Source: Mechercharimyces sp. CAU 1602 | GTDB taxonomy: Bacteria; Bacillota; Bacilli; Thermoactinomycetales; JANTPT01 | Direction: 5' to 3' | Length of the DNA: 64,000 nucleotides | NCBI RefSeq assembly: GCF_024753565.1 | Contig: NZ_JANTPT010000001.1 | Location: forward strand, 1,939,336 to 2,003,335 | Part shown: positions 12,128-20,050 of the stretch, piece by piece | How the letters are laid out: each line of letters begins with the position of its first letter | Numbering within the stretch: position 1 is the stretch's first letter | Position numbers and translations under genes: made by a program | Notes under the pieces: model-generated | What the model was told of the DNA's origin: nothing | Databases searched by the model: none | Seen by the model: the letters and a program-made list of their open reading frames with translations, nothing else

Positions 12128-12490
12128 TCAATGTTGCAGCGATTGCTGAGAAAACTCTTGATACGCTTCCTGTACTAGGGTAACCGCCTGCGCCATGGCT
12201 GCTCCACCACCAAAAGCTCCTGCTACGGCTGAGGCTTCTAACACCATTTTAGCACTCGCACCTTGATCCACCGCACCCTTAGTATGGTAGATGATACAGT
12301 ATTCATCATTGGTCATAACACCTAGGGCAAGCGCAATGAGGTGCTTCGTTTGCTTAGACACTTCCCCATCAGCAAAACAGGCTTGCGTAAACTGACTGTA
12401 CTCCCGTGCTACTTCGGGTAACTCCCTTTCAAATTGACCCAGACCTTCTTTATAATCGTGCAAGGATTGCTGAATAATTGAAGCTTCCAA
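12128..12490 (-). CDS. AhpD-like carboxymuconolactone decarboxylase-family protein
   Basis: A 120-residue alpha-helical protein of the CMD/AhpD-like family. Members use a CxxxH or CxxC site for peroxide- or thiol-linked reactions. The motif here is EYCIIYHTKGA, within the usual KTKHLIALALGVMTNDEYC region. I start at the TTG at 12490 because GGAGG lies 8 nt before it; the in-frame GTG at 12499 overlaps that ribosome site. With only one cysteine in the motif, it may act as an oxidoreductase-like member without classical AhpD activity. Confidence 0.85.
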   Translation of the reverse strand: MEASIIQQSLHDYKEGLGQFERELPEVAREYSQFTQACFADGEVSKQTKHLIALALGVMTNDEYCIIYHTKGAVDQGASAKMVLEASAVAGAFGGGAAMAQAVTLVQEAYQEFSQQSLQH

Positions 12491-12599
12491 CCCACACACC
12501 TCCTTTTACCCATTCCCCAAACCCAAAAAACATCGGAAAATGTGGAATGCTCTTATTCAACGTTATCCTGCACGACTTCACCCTATTTCATTCACATTT

Positions 12600-13286
12600 T
12601 TATTCGTATACAAGTGCCGACGCATAATGCTGAAAAGCGACCTCCCACTCATTCTTTTCCGCTAACGCTTCCGCTAAATCCCATTCATCTTTCACTACTT
12701 CTTTAGCGTATGGATGGAGAGTGAGGAACGTGTTTACTGCCATTCTCCAATCCTTCTCTTCCGCATAAAGGAGGGCAAGTTGATGCACTGCATACCCTAA
12801 ACCTGGGGTAACTAAATTTATGCCATCTTCTAGGGCTAGAGCATCAAACCGCTCTTTTTCACGCGCAATAATCTTTTTTAATTCTTGATGGGCCTTCTCT
12901 TTCTCTCCTGCTTGAAACCAGTAATAGCACAAATATACTTCCAGATGAACACGGCTCATCATATATCCCATTGAGATAGGATAAGCTGGCAATGCTTCCT
13001 CCATTCTTTGTGCAGCTAACGGATAGTCGCCCTTATCTGCATCCATTTCTGCCAACTCCACTAAACTGCGTACATAAGCAAAGTGACGATTTGGATTTTC
13101 CTGCGCCCCTTCTGCTGCCAGCGAAGCAAAAATCCGATAAGCTAACTCGCGTTTTCCTTGTTGCATACAGGTCACTGCCACTAACATCCGGTTATTCATA
13201 TCATGAAAGTCGGCGAAGAACCCTTTTGGTAATTGATGGGCTACCCATGACTCTGCTTCATTTTTTAAATTAGTTAACGAATCCAT
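12600..13286 (-). CDS. TPR-like helical-repeat protein
   Basis: A 228-residue soluble protein built of helix pairs with tetratricopeptide-like spacing (LAYRIFASLAAEGAQ, YPLAAQRMEEALPAYP, EKAHQELKKIIAREKERF, AVHQLALLYAEEKDWRMAV). TPR proteins scaffold protein contacts; no partner is evident here. GGAGG lies 9 nt before the ATG at 13286, while an in-frame ATG three codons earlier touches the ribosome site. It is followed by about 100 nt before the AhpD-like gene, so co-transcription is possible. Confidence 0.72.
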   Translation of the reverse strand: MDSLTNLKNEAESWVAHQLPKGFFADFHDMNNRMLVAVTCMQQGKRELAYRIFASLAAEGAQENPNRHFAYVRSLVELAEMDADKGDYPLAAQRMEEALPAYPISMGYMMSRVHLEVYLCYYWFQAGEKEKAHQELKKIIAREKERFDALALEDGINLVTPGLGYAVHQLALLYAEEKDWRMAVNTFLTLHPYAKEVVKDEWDLAEALAEKNEWEVAFQHYASALVYE

Positions 13287-13530
13287 GACTCTCATCCTCC
13301 ACTACCTATTGATCATTTGTTTTCTAGTTTACCATGAGCACATAAAGGGCAACATTCCAGTTTAGTGAACTCGACCAAGAAGGAAATAACTTACGTTCAT
13401 CATTGGAGAAAAAGATACATATGATTGTCTCAGGGACAAGTTCTCCTCACCTGTAGTCGTGGTACAATACCAATAATTTAACACACCCACTATACTATTT
13501 ACCTTTACAAACCATAGGGGAGGATTTACT

Positions 13531-13962
13531 ATGTCCACTTCTGACACTAATTTTTGTTTACCCAGCCTACAAGATGGCAAGCACTTTTGCCTAAATGAAT
13601 ACCATGGAAAGCTAATTCTACTCACTTTTTGGGTTACTTGGTGTCCTGCCTGCCAATCTGACCTTCCCAAAAAAGAGGTCTTTTATCGCTCAATGCAATC
13701 CGAGCACATTCAGTTTTTTTCAATCAATGTAAGTGGGCGCGAACCCCAACCCACAGAAGTTCCCAGTTATATAGAAGAGCACGGCTTCACGTTTCCTGTC
13801 CTCTTAGATCGTGGAAGGCAGGTATATGATCAGTATGGTATAACCTCTGTTCCTACCACGATCTTAATCGATCGGCAAGGGATCATCCAAGGTCGTTATG
13901 ATGAACATGTCCCTTTCTCTGATATCATCGCAGACTTGGGTACGCTTTTAAGTTCTACTTAA
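13531..13962 (+). CDS. TlpA/ResA-like thioredoxin-fold protein
   Basis: A 143-residue thioredoxin-fold protein with the active site TFWVTWCPACQSDLPKK (CxxC with PA) and the cis-proline segment GITSVPTTILIDRQG. The order resembles TlpA/ResA and peroxiredoxin-like oxidoreductases. No signal peptide or membrane anchor is visible, so it probably works in the cytoplasm, unlike most ResA proteins. AGGGGAGG precedes the ATG. It is followed 23 nt later by uppP on the same strand, and they may share a transcript. An extended -10 (TGGTACAAT) lies near 13460-13468. Confidence 0.87.
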   Translation: MSTSDTNFCLPSLQDGKHFCLNEYHGKLILLTFWVTWCPACQSDLPKKEVFYRSMQSEHIQFFSINVSGREPQPTEVPSYIEEHGFTFPVLLDRGRQVYDQYGITSVPTTILIDRQGIIQGRYDEHVPFSDIIADLGTLLSST

Positions 13963-13985
13963 TATGTTTGTGAGGTGTAATATGT

Positions 13986-14771
13986 ATGGGATGGTTTGAA
14001 GCGATGATACTAGGTATAATTCAAGGCTTAACAGAATTTTTACCCATCAGTAGTACAGGACATCTCTATTTGGGTCGCCATATGTTTGGTTTGGATGAAG
14101 CAGGGTTATTTTTAGATACCCTGCTCCACTTCGGAACTTTGTTAGCAGTCATCATTGTATTTAGGGAAGAGCTTTTGGTCGTCGTCAAAAATCCCCTCGG
14201 TCGACTCGCTCGTTTACTCTTTATCGGAACCATCCCCACGGCTCTTATCGGACTTACTTTCAATGACTTCTTCACTAACATTTCACAGACCGGGGAGACG
14301 ATCGGGTGGGAGTTTCTTGCTACTGGCTGTATACTTTGGATTGCCGATCGGTGGAAGGAAACCGGGTACAAAGAAATGGAACAGATTAGTGTAAGAGATG
14401 CGCTGATAATTGGAACCTTTCAAGGGGTGGCCATCCTGCCTGCGATCTCACGTTCAGGATTGACGATAGCTGCTGCCTTGTTACGTCAGATAGAGAAGAA
14501 GAGCGCAGCCTCCTTCTCTTTTCTCCTATCTATTCCTGCTATTACGGGAGCCGTTGTCCTGCAAAGCAGGGAACTTGCGGACGCATCTACTCAGTTTTCC
14601 CTACCACTCTCCTCTTTATTGTTGGCTACCGTGACGGCTGCACTCTGTGGATATTTCGCTGTAAAATGGATGATCCGCATACTATGTCAAGGGTCGCTCA
14701 AAGGCTTTGCCGTCTACGTGTGGGCACTAGGCGCCATTGTCCTGATCCTTCAATATAGTGATAATTTCTAA
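13986..14771 (+). CDS. uppP: Undecaprenyl-diphosphatase UppP (BacA)
   Basis: A 261-residue integral membrane enzyme that dephosphorylates undecaprenyl diphosphate, recycling the lipid carrier for peptidoglycan synthesis; family members also give bacitracin resistance. Family motifs are GIIQGLTEFLPISSTGHL near the N terminus and AILPAISRSGLTIAAAL in the middle. GAGGTG lies 8 nt before the ATG. Its stop is two bases from the stop of the convergent VOC gene, and no terminator is visible between them. Confidence 0.95.
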   Translation: MGWFEAMILGIIQGLTEFLPISSTGHLYLGRHMFGLDEAGLFLDTLLHFGTLLAVIIVFREELLVVVKNPLGRLARLLFIGTIPTALIGLTFNDFFTNISQTGETIGWEFLATGCILWIADRWKETGYKEMEQISVRDALIIGTFQGVAILPAISRSGLTIAAALLRQIEKKSAASFSFLLSIPAITGAVVLQSRELADASTQFSLPLSSLLLATVTAALCGYFAVKWMIRILCQGSLKGFAVYVWALGAIVLILQYSDNF

Positions 14772-14772
14772 T

Positions 14773-15186
14773 TTATGGTATAGATTGATATTTATGACTG
14801 AAAACAACCTCTATTTTCAAACGGAACGGATCCTCAAAATAAAGGGCATAGTAATCAAACTCATCATGAAAATGACCGGGGCTATCGTATAGTAGATTAA
14901 CACCGCGCTCCATCAAGAAATTCGCTATCTCTTCCACCTCTTCACGATTTTCCACTTGAAATGCGACATGGTTGAGACCAGGATGCTTGCGATGGAATGA
15001 AACCTCACTATATTGCTGTTCAACTTGTACGAGGCACCATTTCATATCTCCGTTCCCGTATGAGATCCATGTCTCTTCGTCATGGCGAAGATGAAACCCT
15101 AGCATCTCCATCAGGGGATCATAAAAGCGTTTCGCCTTTGCTAAATCTACAACTTGATAATCCAAATGAGAGAACGAAACTTTCAT
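14773..15186 (-). CDS. VOC/glyoxalase-superfamily protein
   Basis: A 137-residue protein of the vicinal oxygen chelate fold, made of two beta-alpha-beta-beta-beta halves (SHLDYQVVDLAKAKRFYDPL ... NHVAFQVENREEVEEIANFL ... YYALYFEDPFRLKIEVVF). Possible metal ligands are His near the start, His in NHVAFQV and Glu in KIEVVF. The family includes glyoxalases, dioxygenases and resistance proteins; I cannot tell which. Its ATG overlaps the stop of the upstream MBL hydrolase by 4 nt, so the two are translationally coupled. Confidence 0.85.
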   Translation of the reverse strand: MKVSFSHLDYQVVDLAKAKRFYDPLMEMLGFHLRHDEETWISYGNGDMKWCLVQVEQQYSEVSFHRKHPGLNHVAFQVENREEVEEIANFLMERGVNLLYDSPGHFHDEFDYYALYFEDPFRLKIEVVFSHKYQSIP

Positions 15187-15998
15187 GAAATCGCCCTCTC
15201 TTTAATAATTGAATCTACCAAGTGAACAGGAGACATATCACCGAGTGAAAACCACTCTAGCATCCGATTTCGCTTAAACAACTTCGATGTCATCTCTGCT
15301 TTGCTCAATCCATTCTTTTGTAGAGCTAGGGTTTCATCTACTAACCAGTAGAGAAAATCTAGCTTCTTTTTTAAAGCCTCCGCTCCGTTTTCTACTCTAC
15401 CCGCATGACCACAAAAAACGGTAGTAATCCGATACGCCAATATTTTTTCAATGGAAGCAATCATCTCTATCACAGATTCTCCTCGAATTCCTGTCGCCAG
15501 CCTTGTGCCCAAAAAGAGATCACCTGCAAATAGCCATCCGGTACTCTCTTCATATAAGCAGTGATGATCATCACAATGCCCAGGAGTATGAAGGATTTGG
15601 AATCTATAACGAGGAGTTACAACCTCTCCTGTGGTTTCTTCCCCTGTTATCCACTGTGGCGACCCCCACGCTGTACGACGATAGTATGGAATCACATCCA
15701 TCGCATGAATGGTATCAATCGTTCTCTTAGTCATATATAGAGGCACGTCAAATCGCTTAACCAACCATGATGCATTGCCCACGTGATCCTCGTGATGGTG
15801 TGTGATCATTATTTGCTTAGGTGTAACCTGACGCACAAACTCTTCCACCGCTTTCTTCCCACGAGGAGGACCGGTATCTATCATCAATCCATCTACCATG
15901 TATGTACAAAAATTCATGTAGCTGCCTAAAGATCGATAGCTACAACGCATCGAAACTACATCATCTCGATGATCCATCCGAATGATATAATCACTCAT
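15183..15998 (-). CDS. Metallo-beta-lactamase-fold hydrolase
   Basis: A 271-residue MBL-fold enzyme with the dinuclear zinc motif THHHEDHVGN, a later histidine in LHTPGHCDDHH and the aspartate in LFAGDLFLG. These features fit the glyoxalase II-like / MBL hydrolase group, which hydrolyses thioesters, lactones or related bonds. GGAAGG precedes the ATG. It is the first gene of a two-gene unit with the VOC protein, which suggests a joint small-molecule detoxification step, although the substrate is unknown. Confidence 0.88.
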   Translation of the reverse strand: MSDYIIRMDHRDDVVSMRCSYRSLGSYMNFCTYMVDGLMIDTGPPRGKKAVEEFVRQVTPKQIMITHHHEDHVGNASWLVKRFDVPLYMTKRTIDTIHAMDVIPYYRRTAWGSPQWITGEETTGEVVTPRYRFQILHTPGHCDDHHCLYEESTGWLFAGDLFLGTRLATGIRGESVIEMIASIEKILAYRITTVFCGHAGRVENGAEALKKKLDFLYWLVDETLALQKNGLSKAEMTSKLFKRNRMLEWFSLGDMSPVHLVDSIIKERAIS

Positions 15999-16192
15999 GA
16001 GTTCTCACCTTCCAATATCAATATGAATGACTGTTCAGTTTAATTTTATCACGTCCTCTTTTCTACAGGAAGATGTTTCTTAAACCACTCCATCTCTTGC
16101 TTACCTCTCTAAAGAATAACTTCCTGCCTCCATGGTAATACCCCCATACGCATCGCAGGGGGGCTAAACGCTCATTTAACTGTATTTATTGC

Positions 16193-16525
16193 TTATGGTA
16201 TTTGTCTTTTCAGGCGTGCGATCAACAACTCTTTTTCACCAATAATCTGCTTTAACACCCGGTTTTCAGCAGCAAATGCCGCATTTGTCTTCGTTTGTAT
16301 AGGAGCGCCTGCAGAAATTTTGTTTTCTTTTCCCGTATTTTTCTTGGGTGTATGAATGGGCTTTCCATCTGTAAACGCACCTTGCATATATTGACGAATC
16401 CATACACTTAATACATCAGGTGCAATTTGAAACTCACGCGCTACTTTAGCTATATCCTTTTCTGCCAATGCTTTTCGTACCGCCTGTACCTTTCTTGTGA
16501 TAGGAATAGTATTCCCTTTGTTCAT
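16193..16525 (-). CDS. Solitary HTH protein resembling IS3-type transposase OrfA
   Basis: A 110-residue protein with an N-terminal homeodomain-like helix-turn-helix (KVQAVRKALAEKDIAKVARE, then FQIAPDVLSVWIRQYMQG) and a C-terminal leucine-zipper-like helix (AAENRVLKQIIGEKELLIAR). This is the arrangement of IS3-family OrfA. No OrfB catalytic frame or terminal inverted repeats are visible nearby, so it is either a relic or a domesticated DNA-binding protein. I start at the ATG at 16525, six bases after GGGGG. Upstream ATGs lie within that purine stretch or lack a site. Confidence 0.7.
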   Translation of the reverse strand: MNKGNTIPITRKVQAVRKALAEKDIAKVAREFQIAPDVLSVWIRQYMQGAFTDGKPIHTPKKNTGKENKISAGAPIQTKTNAAFAAENRVLKQIIGEKELLIARLKRQIP

Positions 16526-16649
16526 TCTCATCCCCCACCCGCTCATCTTATTACTCGCTATTCACTCCTGCTATTTTATACAGAATAAGCTCCAGCGGTT
16601 ATAGTCTGATCTCACTATAAGTTGAAATTGAGCCAAAACCTATAAAATA

Positions 16650-16679
16650 AGAGCGTTTCCTATGAGTAAGGAACGCTCT
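16650..16679 (-). terminator. Terminator of the phenylalanine dehydrogenase unit
   Basis: Arms AGAGCGTTTCC (16650-16660) and GGAACGCTCT (16670-16679) pair with one bulged base. The minus-strand tail TTATTTTAT follows. It lies just after the dehydrogenase stop. Confidence 0.8.
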
Positions 16680-16700
16680 GAGAATTACTTGGTTATCATC

Positions 16701-17873
16701 CTAACGACGGTCAGAAAAACCTAGCAACACTCTTCGTAAATCTGCCACCTGTTGCAAACGCTGCAACACCAGCTGGTCTGCTGCTAGACATGTGGGAATA
16801 TCTTTTTCCTTTGATAATTCATAAATTTTTAATAACATGTCATAGATGGAATCCGTTTTCTCCTTTACTCGTTCCTCGTGATATCCTTGTAGCTCATCTG
16901 CAACCTGAATTAGGCCGCCTGCGTTAACCAAATAATCGGGTCCATATACAATGCCCCTCCGATGGAGCTCTTCTCCATGTCGTTCCTCCGCCAGCTGGTT
17001 ATTAGCTGCGCCAACGATAGCTGAACACTTTAGCTCATCCATGGTCTGATCATTAATCACACCTCCGCGAGCACAAGGTGAAAAAATATCACATGCAACC
17101 GCATGAATCTCTTCTACACCGATTGATTCCACCTGGTCGTGATAACGATGACTCAAGGTGTGTACATGATCCTGTTTTACATCTGCAATAATAACCTTCG
17201 CTCCTTCTTCCAGCAGAAACTCAACCAACTTATAACCAACTTTTCCTATTCCTTGAACAGCAACCGTGCGTCCGGCAAGGCTTGCATCACCCCATAGATG
17301 AGTTGCTGTTGCTCGCAAGCTCTGCAATACTCCTATAGCCGTTGGCACGGAAGTATCTCCACTCCCACCATGACTTTGGGGTAATCCAACAAATGATTCA
17401 CTTTCCCGAGCAGCATGCACAAAATCCTCTGGGTTGGTTCCCATATCCGTACCCGTAAAAAATCGTCCATTTAACCCACCGACAAAACGCCCAAGTGAAC
17501 GAAACAGCTCAGGCGTTTTTTCCGTTTCGGGATCAGCGATAATCACAGCTTTACCACCACCAAAATCAACGTCCGCCAGCCCATTTTTATACGTCATTCC
17601 GCGCGAAAGGCGCAAAACATCATCGAGAGCTTCATCCGTGTTGGCGTAAGGGAGCATACGACATCCCCCTAGAGCAGGACCCATAGTAGTATTGTGAATT
17701 GCTATAATCGCTTTTAACCCTGAGGATTGATGTCGGCAGAATATCACTTGTTCATGACCCATTCGCTCCATTTCAGCAAAAACATCTTTCATCATTTCAG
17801 ACTGTAAGAAATCAGGACTTTGTTCCGCATGCTCCTTCAAATGTTCAGCCTCTTGATCCTGTAACATCTTCAT
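16701..17873 (-). CDS. pdh: Phenylalanine dehydrogenase
   Basis: A 390-residue NAD-dependent amino acid dehydrogenase that oxidatively deaminates L-phenylalanine to phenylpyruvate. Beyond the shared Glu/Leu/Phe/Val dehydrogenase features (catalytic lysines in GGCRM...MTYKNGLADVDFGGGKAVI, Rossmann motif VQGIGKVG), it has FFTGTDMGTNPEDFVHAARE and ACDIFSPCARGGVINDQT, which I recall from Thermoactinomyces and Lysinibacillus phenylalanine dehydrogenases rather than leucine dehydrogenases. The start is uncertain: the ATG at 17873 has a weak GGATGG site, and the known enzymes begin near residue 27-28 here, where no ribosome site is seen. Two crotonases lie upstream on the same strand. Confidence 0.85.
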   Translation of the reverse strand: MKMLQDQEAEHLKEHAEQSPDFLQSEMMKDVFAEMERMGHEQVIFCRHQSSGLKAIIAIHNTTMGPALGGCRMLPYANTDEALDDVLRLSRGMTYKNGLADVDFGGGKAVIIADPETEKTPELFRSLGRFVGGLNGRFFTGTDMGTNPEDFVHAARESESFVGLPQSHGGSGDTSVPTAIGVLQSLRATATHLWGDASLAGRTVAVQGIGKVGYKLVEFLLEEGAKVIIADVKQDHVHTLSHRYHDQVESIGVEEIHAVACDIFSPCARGGVINDQTMDELKCSAIVGAANNQLAEERHGEELHRRGIVYGPDYLVNAGGLIQVADELQGYHEERVKEKTDSIYDMLLKIYELSKEKDIPTCLAADQLVLQRLQQVADLRRVLLGFSDRR

Positions 17874-17944
17874 CTAAGCATCCATCCGTTTCTTTGTCGA
17901 TGTTTTGTACTAGTGTCGAACAACAGGTCTAGCTTAATCTCTTC

Positions 17945-18730
17945 TTAATTCCCTTTAAATTTGGGGGCTCGTTTTTCTACAAAAGAGGAGACACCCTCCA
18001 GAAAATCTTGCGAACACCCTGCTTGTTGCTGTAGTTGTGCCTCTAACTCCAACGCTTCCTCTAATGACTGCTCCATCGCTTTGTAGAGGGCTTTCTTTGT
18101 CATCCCCGTACTCTTGGTCGGTCCAGCCGCCAATTTCTTTAACCATGCGAATGCTTCCGTCTCTAGCTGTTCTTGTGGCACGATTTTATTAGCCAAACCA
18201 ATCTGAATTGCCTCCTCGGCTTCGACATCACGTGCAGTCATAGCCAACTCCATTGCCCGTCCCATTCCTACTAAACGTGGCAAAAAGTAGCTCGCACCTG
18301 TGTCCGGTACTAAACCAATCCGATTAAAGGCTATGACAAAACGAGATTGATCCGAAATGATTCGCATATCACATGCGAGCGCCAAACTGGCACCAGCTCC
18401 TGCAGCAACACCATTAACAACTGCAATTACCGGTTTTTCCATCTGTGCAATCGCCATCACAATCGGATTATATTGCTCACGCACGCTTTTGCCAAAAGCC
18501 AATTCAGCAATATTGGGATCAGTATGATCCGTTAAATCTTGTCCAGAACAAAATGCCTTCCCAACACCCGTCAACATCACTGCGCGCACTTCGGGATCTT
18601 GGCCTGCTGATTGTAAAACTTGCAACAATTCTTTTTTCAGCTCTAAGTTAAGGGCATTATATTTCTCTGGACGATTAAGTGTGACAATACCTACACCTTC
18701 TTCTTTTTTAAAAAGAACTGCACTTCCCAT
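17945..18730 (-). CDS. paaG: PaaG-like enoyl-CoA isomerase/hydratase
   Basis: A 261-residue crotonase-fold enzyme. The oxyanion-hole segments are KAFCSGQDL and GVAAGAGASLALACD, followed by GLVPDTGASYFLPRLVG and SQDFLEGVSSFVEKRAPKF. The SGQDL...YNP...GLVPDTG combination is typical of PaaG (ring-1,2-epoxyphenylacetyl-CoA isomerase) rather than plain enoyl-CoA hydratase. Its neighbours are a PaaF-like crotonase upstream and phenylalanine dehydrogenase downstream, which fits aromatic amino acid breakdown. The paaABCDE, paaK and paaH genes are not in the window, so pathway assignment is inference. Confidence 0.78.
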   Translation of the reverse strand: MGSAVLFKKEEGVGIVTLNRPEKYNALNLELKKELLQVLQSAGQDPEVRAVMLTGVGKAFCSGQDLTDHTDPNIAELAFGKSVREQYNPIVMAIAQMEKPVIAVVNGVAAGAGASLALACDMRIISDQSRFVIAFNRIGLVPDTGASYFLPRLVGMGRAMELAMTARDVEAEEAIQIGLANKIVPQEQLETEAFAWLKKLAAGPTKSTGMTKKALYKAMEQSLEEALELEAQLQQQAGCSQDFLEGVSSFVEKRAPKFKGN

Positions 18731-18757
18731 ATCGAACTCCCCTTTTATCTCTATACT

Positions 18758-19531
18758 TTATTTCCCGTGAAAATGTGGTCGCCTCTTTTCTACAAACGCC
18801 CGCATTCCCTCTTTCTGATCCTCTGTAGCAAATAATAAGTAAAAGCATTTTTGTTCAAAATCCAATCCCTCTGCCAATGTGCTTTCCATCGATTTTAGAA
18901 TAGATTCTTTCGCTAACCGTACTGCTAAAGGCGCTTTATTAGCTAAGCGTTGTGCCCACTTCATCGCCTCTTCTTCTAACTGATGAGCGGGAACAACTTC
19001 ATTGATCAACCCTAATCGATAAGCTTCCTGAGCAGTAATGGGTCTGCCTAACAATACCATCTCCATCGCCTTCGCTTTACCTACACTACGAACAAGCCTT
19101 TGAGTTCCTCCTGCTCCAGGCATCACACCCAAATTAATCTCAGGTTGTCCAAACGAAGACCCTTCTGCCGCTAGGATGAGATCGCATGCCATCGCCAGTT
19201 CACAACCGCCTCCCAATGCCATCCCACTCACCGCAGCAATCATTGGTTTCTTTACTTCGCTCAGACGATCCCAGGCAGAGAATTGATCCTGCACTAACAG
19301 ATCTGTCGTTGTCGCGTCTAACATTTCAAAAATATCTGCCCCAGCGGCAAAGGCGTGTTCATTACCGCAGAGAAGGATACAGCCTACCTCGTCATCTCGT
19401 TCCATCTCGTTTAATGCATGTACCAATTCATCCATCAAAGCCAGGTTGAGAGCATTTAACACATCGGGACGATCCAGTTGAATCCGCCCCACACCCTTGA
19501 TTTTCGTTACTAATATGTGCTGGTAGGCCAT
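18758..19531 (-). CDS. paaF: PaaF-like enoyl-CoA hydratase
   Basis: A 257-residue enoyl-CoA hydratase of the crotonase fold, hydrating trans-2-enoyl-CoA. AFAAGADIFEML and GMALGGGCELAMACD supply the oxyanion hole, and the catalytic glutamates are in GGGCELAM and FGQPEINLGVMPGAGGTQR. GGAGGG precedes the ATG at 19531; an upstream in-frame ATG lacks a site. It is the first gene of a three-gene unit with paaG-like and phenylalanine dehydrogenase genes. It could equally serve fatty acid oxidation; context favours phenylacetate or aromatic degradation. Confidence 0.82.
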   Translation of the reverse strand: MAYQHILVTKIKGVGRIQLDRPDVLNALNLALMDELVHALNEMERDDEVGCILLCGNEHAFAAGADIFEMLDATTTDLLVQDQFSAWDRLSEVKKPMIAAVSGMALGGGCELAMACDLILAAEGSSFGQPEINLGVMPGAGGTQRLVRSVGKAKAMEMVLLGRPITAQEAYRLGLINEVVPAHQLEEEAMKWAQRLANKAPLAVRLAKESILKSMESTLAEGLDFEQKCFYLLFATEDQKEGMRAFVEKRRPHFHGK

Positions 19532-19664
19532 GATACCCTCCTTACACAAGTCGCCCTACAGTGATTACCACGTGAGAGCGTTTTCAATTCAGACTATATG
19601 TTCATTTTAGCAAATCTTATCCCCTTACGCAGTCGATCACTTTAAAGGGGTAAAGATGCAATGC

Positions 19665-19711
19665 AAATGTGAGAGGGGAGCGGTCATTTCAACCTCCCCC
19701 CTCTCACATTT
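19665..19711 (-). terminator. Hairpin after the AbrB-like gene
   Basis: Arms AAATGTGAGAGGGG (19665-19678) and CCCCTCTCACATTT (19698-19711) pair over 14 bp just after the AbrB-like stop codon. The T tail on the minus strand is short, so termination strength is uncertain. Confidence 0.7.
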
Positions 19712-19718
19712 TACTCAG

Positions 19719-19970
19719 CTACGATACTTCGTTTTTCGCTTCTTGTATGCAAGATTTACAAACGAGACGATCACGATAAAAGATAACCTCTTCCATGCCT
19801 TCACAAAACACACAACTTGGACTGTACTTTTGCAACACAATCGCCTCGTCACCCTTAATGAACACTTCAAAACCGTCATGGGCAGAGATGTTCATACTTC
19901 TACGTAACTCCTTTGGTAAAACCACTCTTCCTAAATGATCAACCTTGCGAACAATACCGACACCTTTCAT
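19719..19970 (-). CDS. AbrB-family transition-state regulator with C-terminal cysteine pairs
   Basis: An 83-residue DNA-binding protein of the AbrB/Abh type. Its N-terminal swapped-hairpin domain (GIVRKVDHLGRVVLPKELRR) is the classic AbrB sequence; AbrB proteins repress stationary-phase genes in spore formers. Instead of the AbrB C-terminal oligomerisation domain, it ends with CVFCEG...LVCKSC, two CxxC pairs that could form a zinc ribbon. GAGGGG lies 8 nt before the ATG at 19970. It is downstream of rsgI on the same strand with an 80-nt gap. Confidence 0.88.
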   Translation of the reverse strand: MKGVGIVRKVDHLGRVVLPKELRRSMNISAHDGFEVFIKGDEAIVLQKYSPSCVFCEGMEEVIFYRDRLVCKSCIQEAKNEVS

Positions 19971-20050
19971 GCTTGGTTCCCCTCTCAACATTAAACTTGG
20001 AAGAGGTTCAATGTAGGCGTTTGCCAAGGAAAGGAGCTAGTTCGTTAAAT

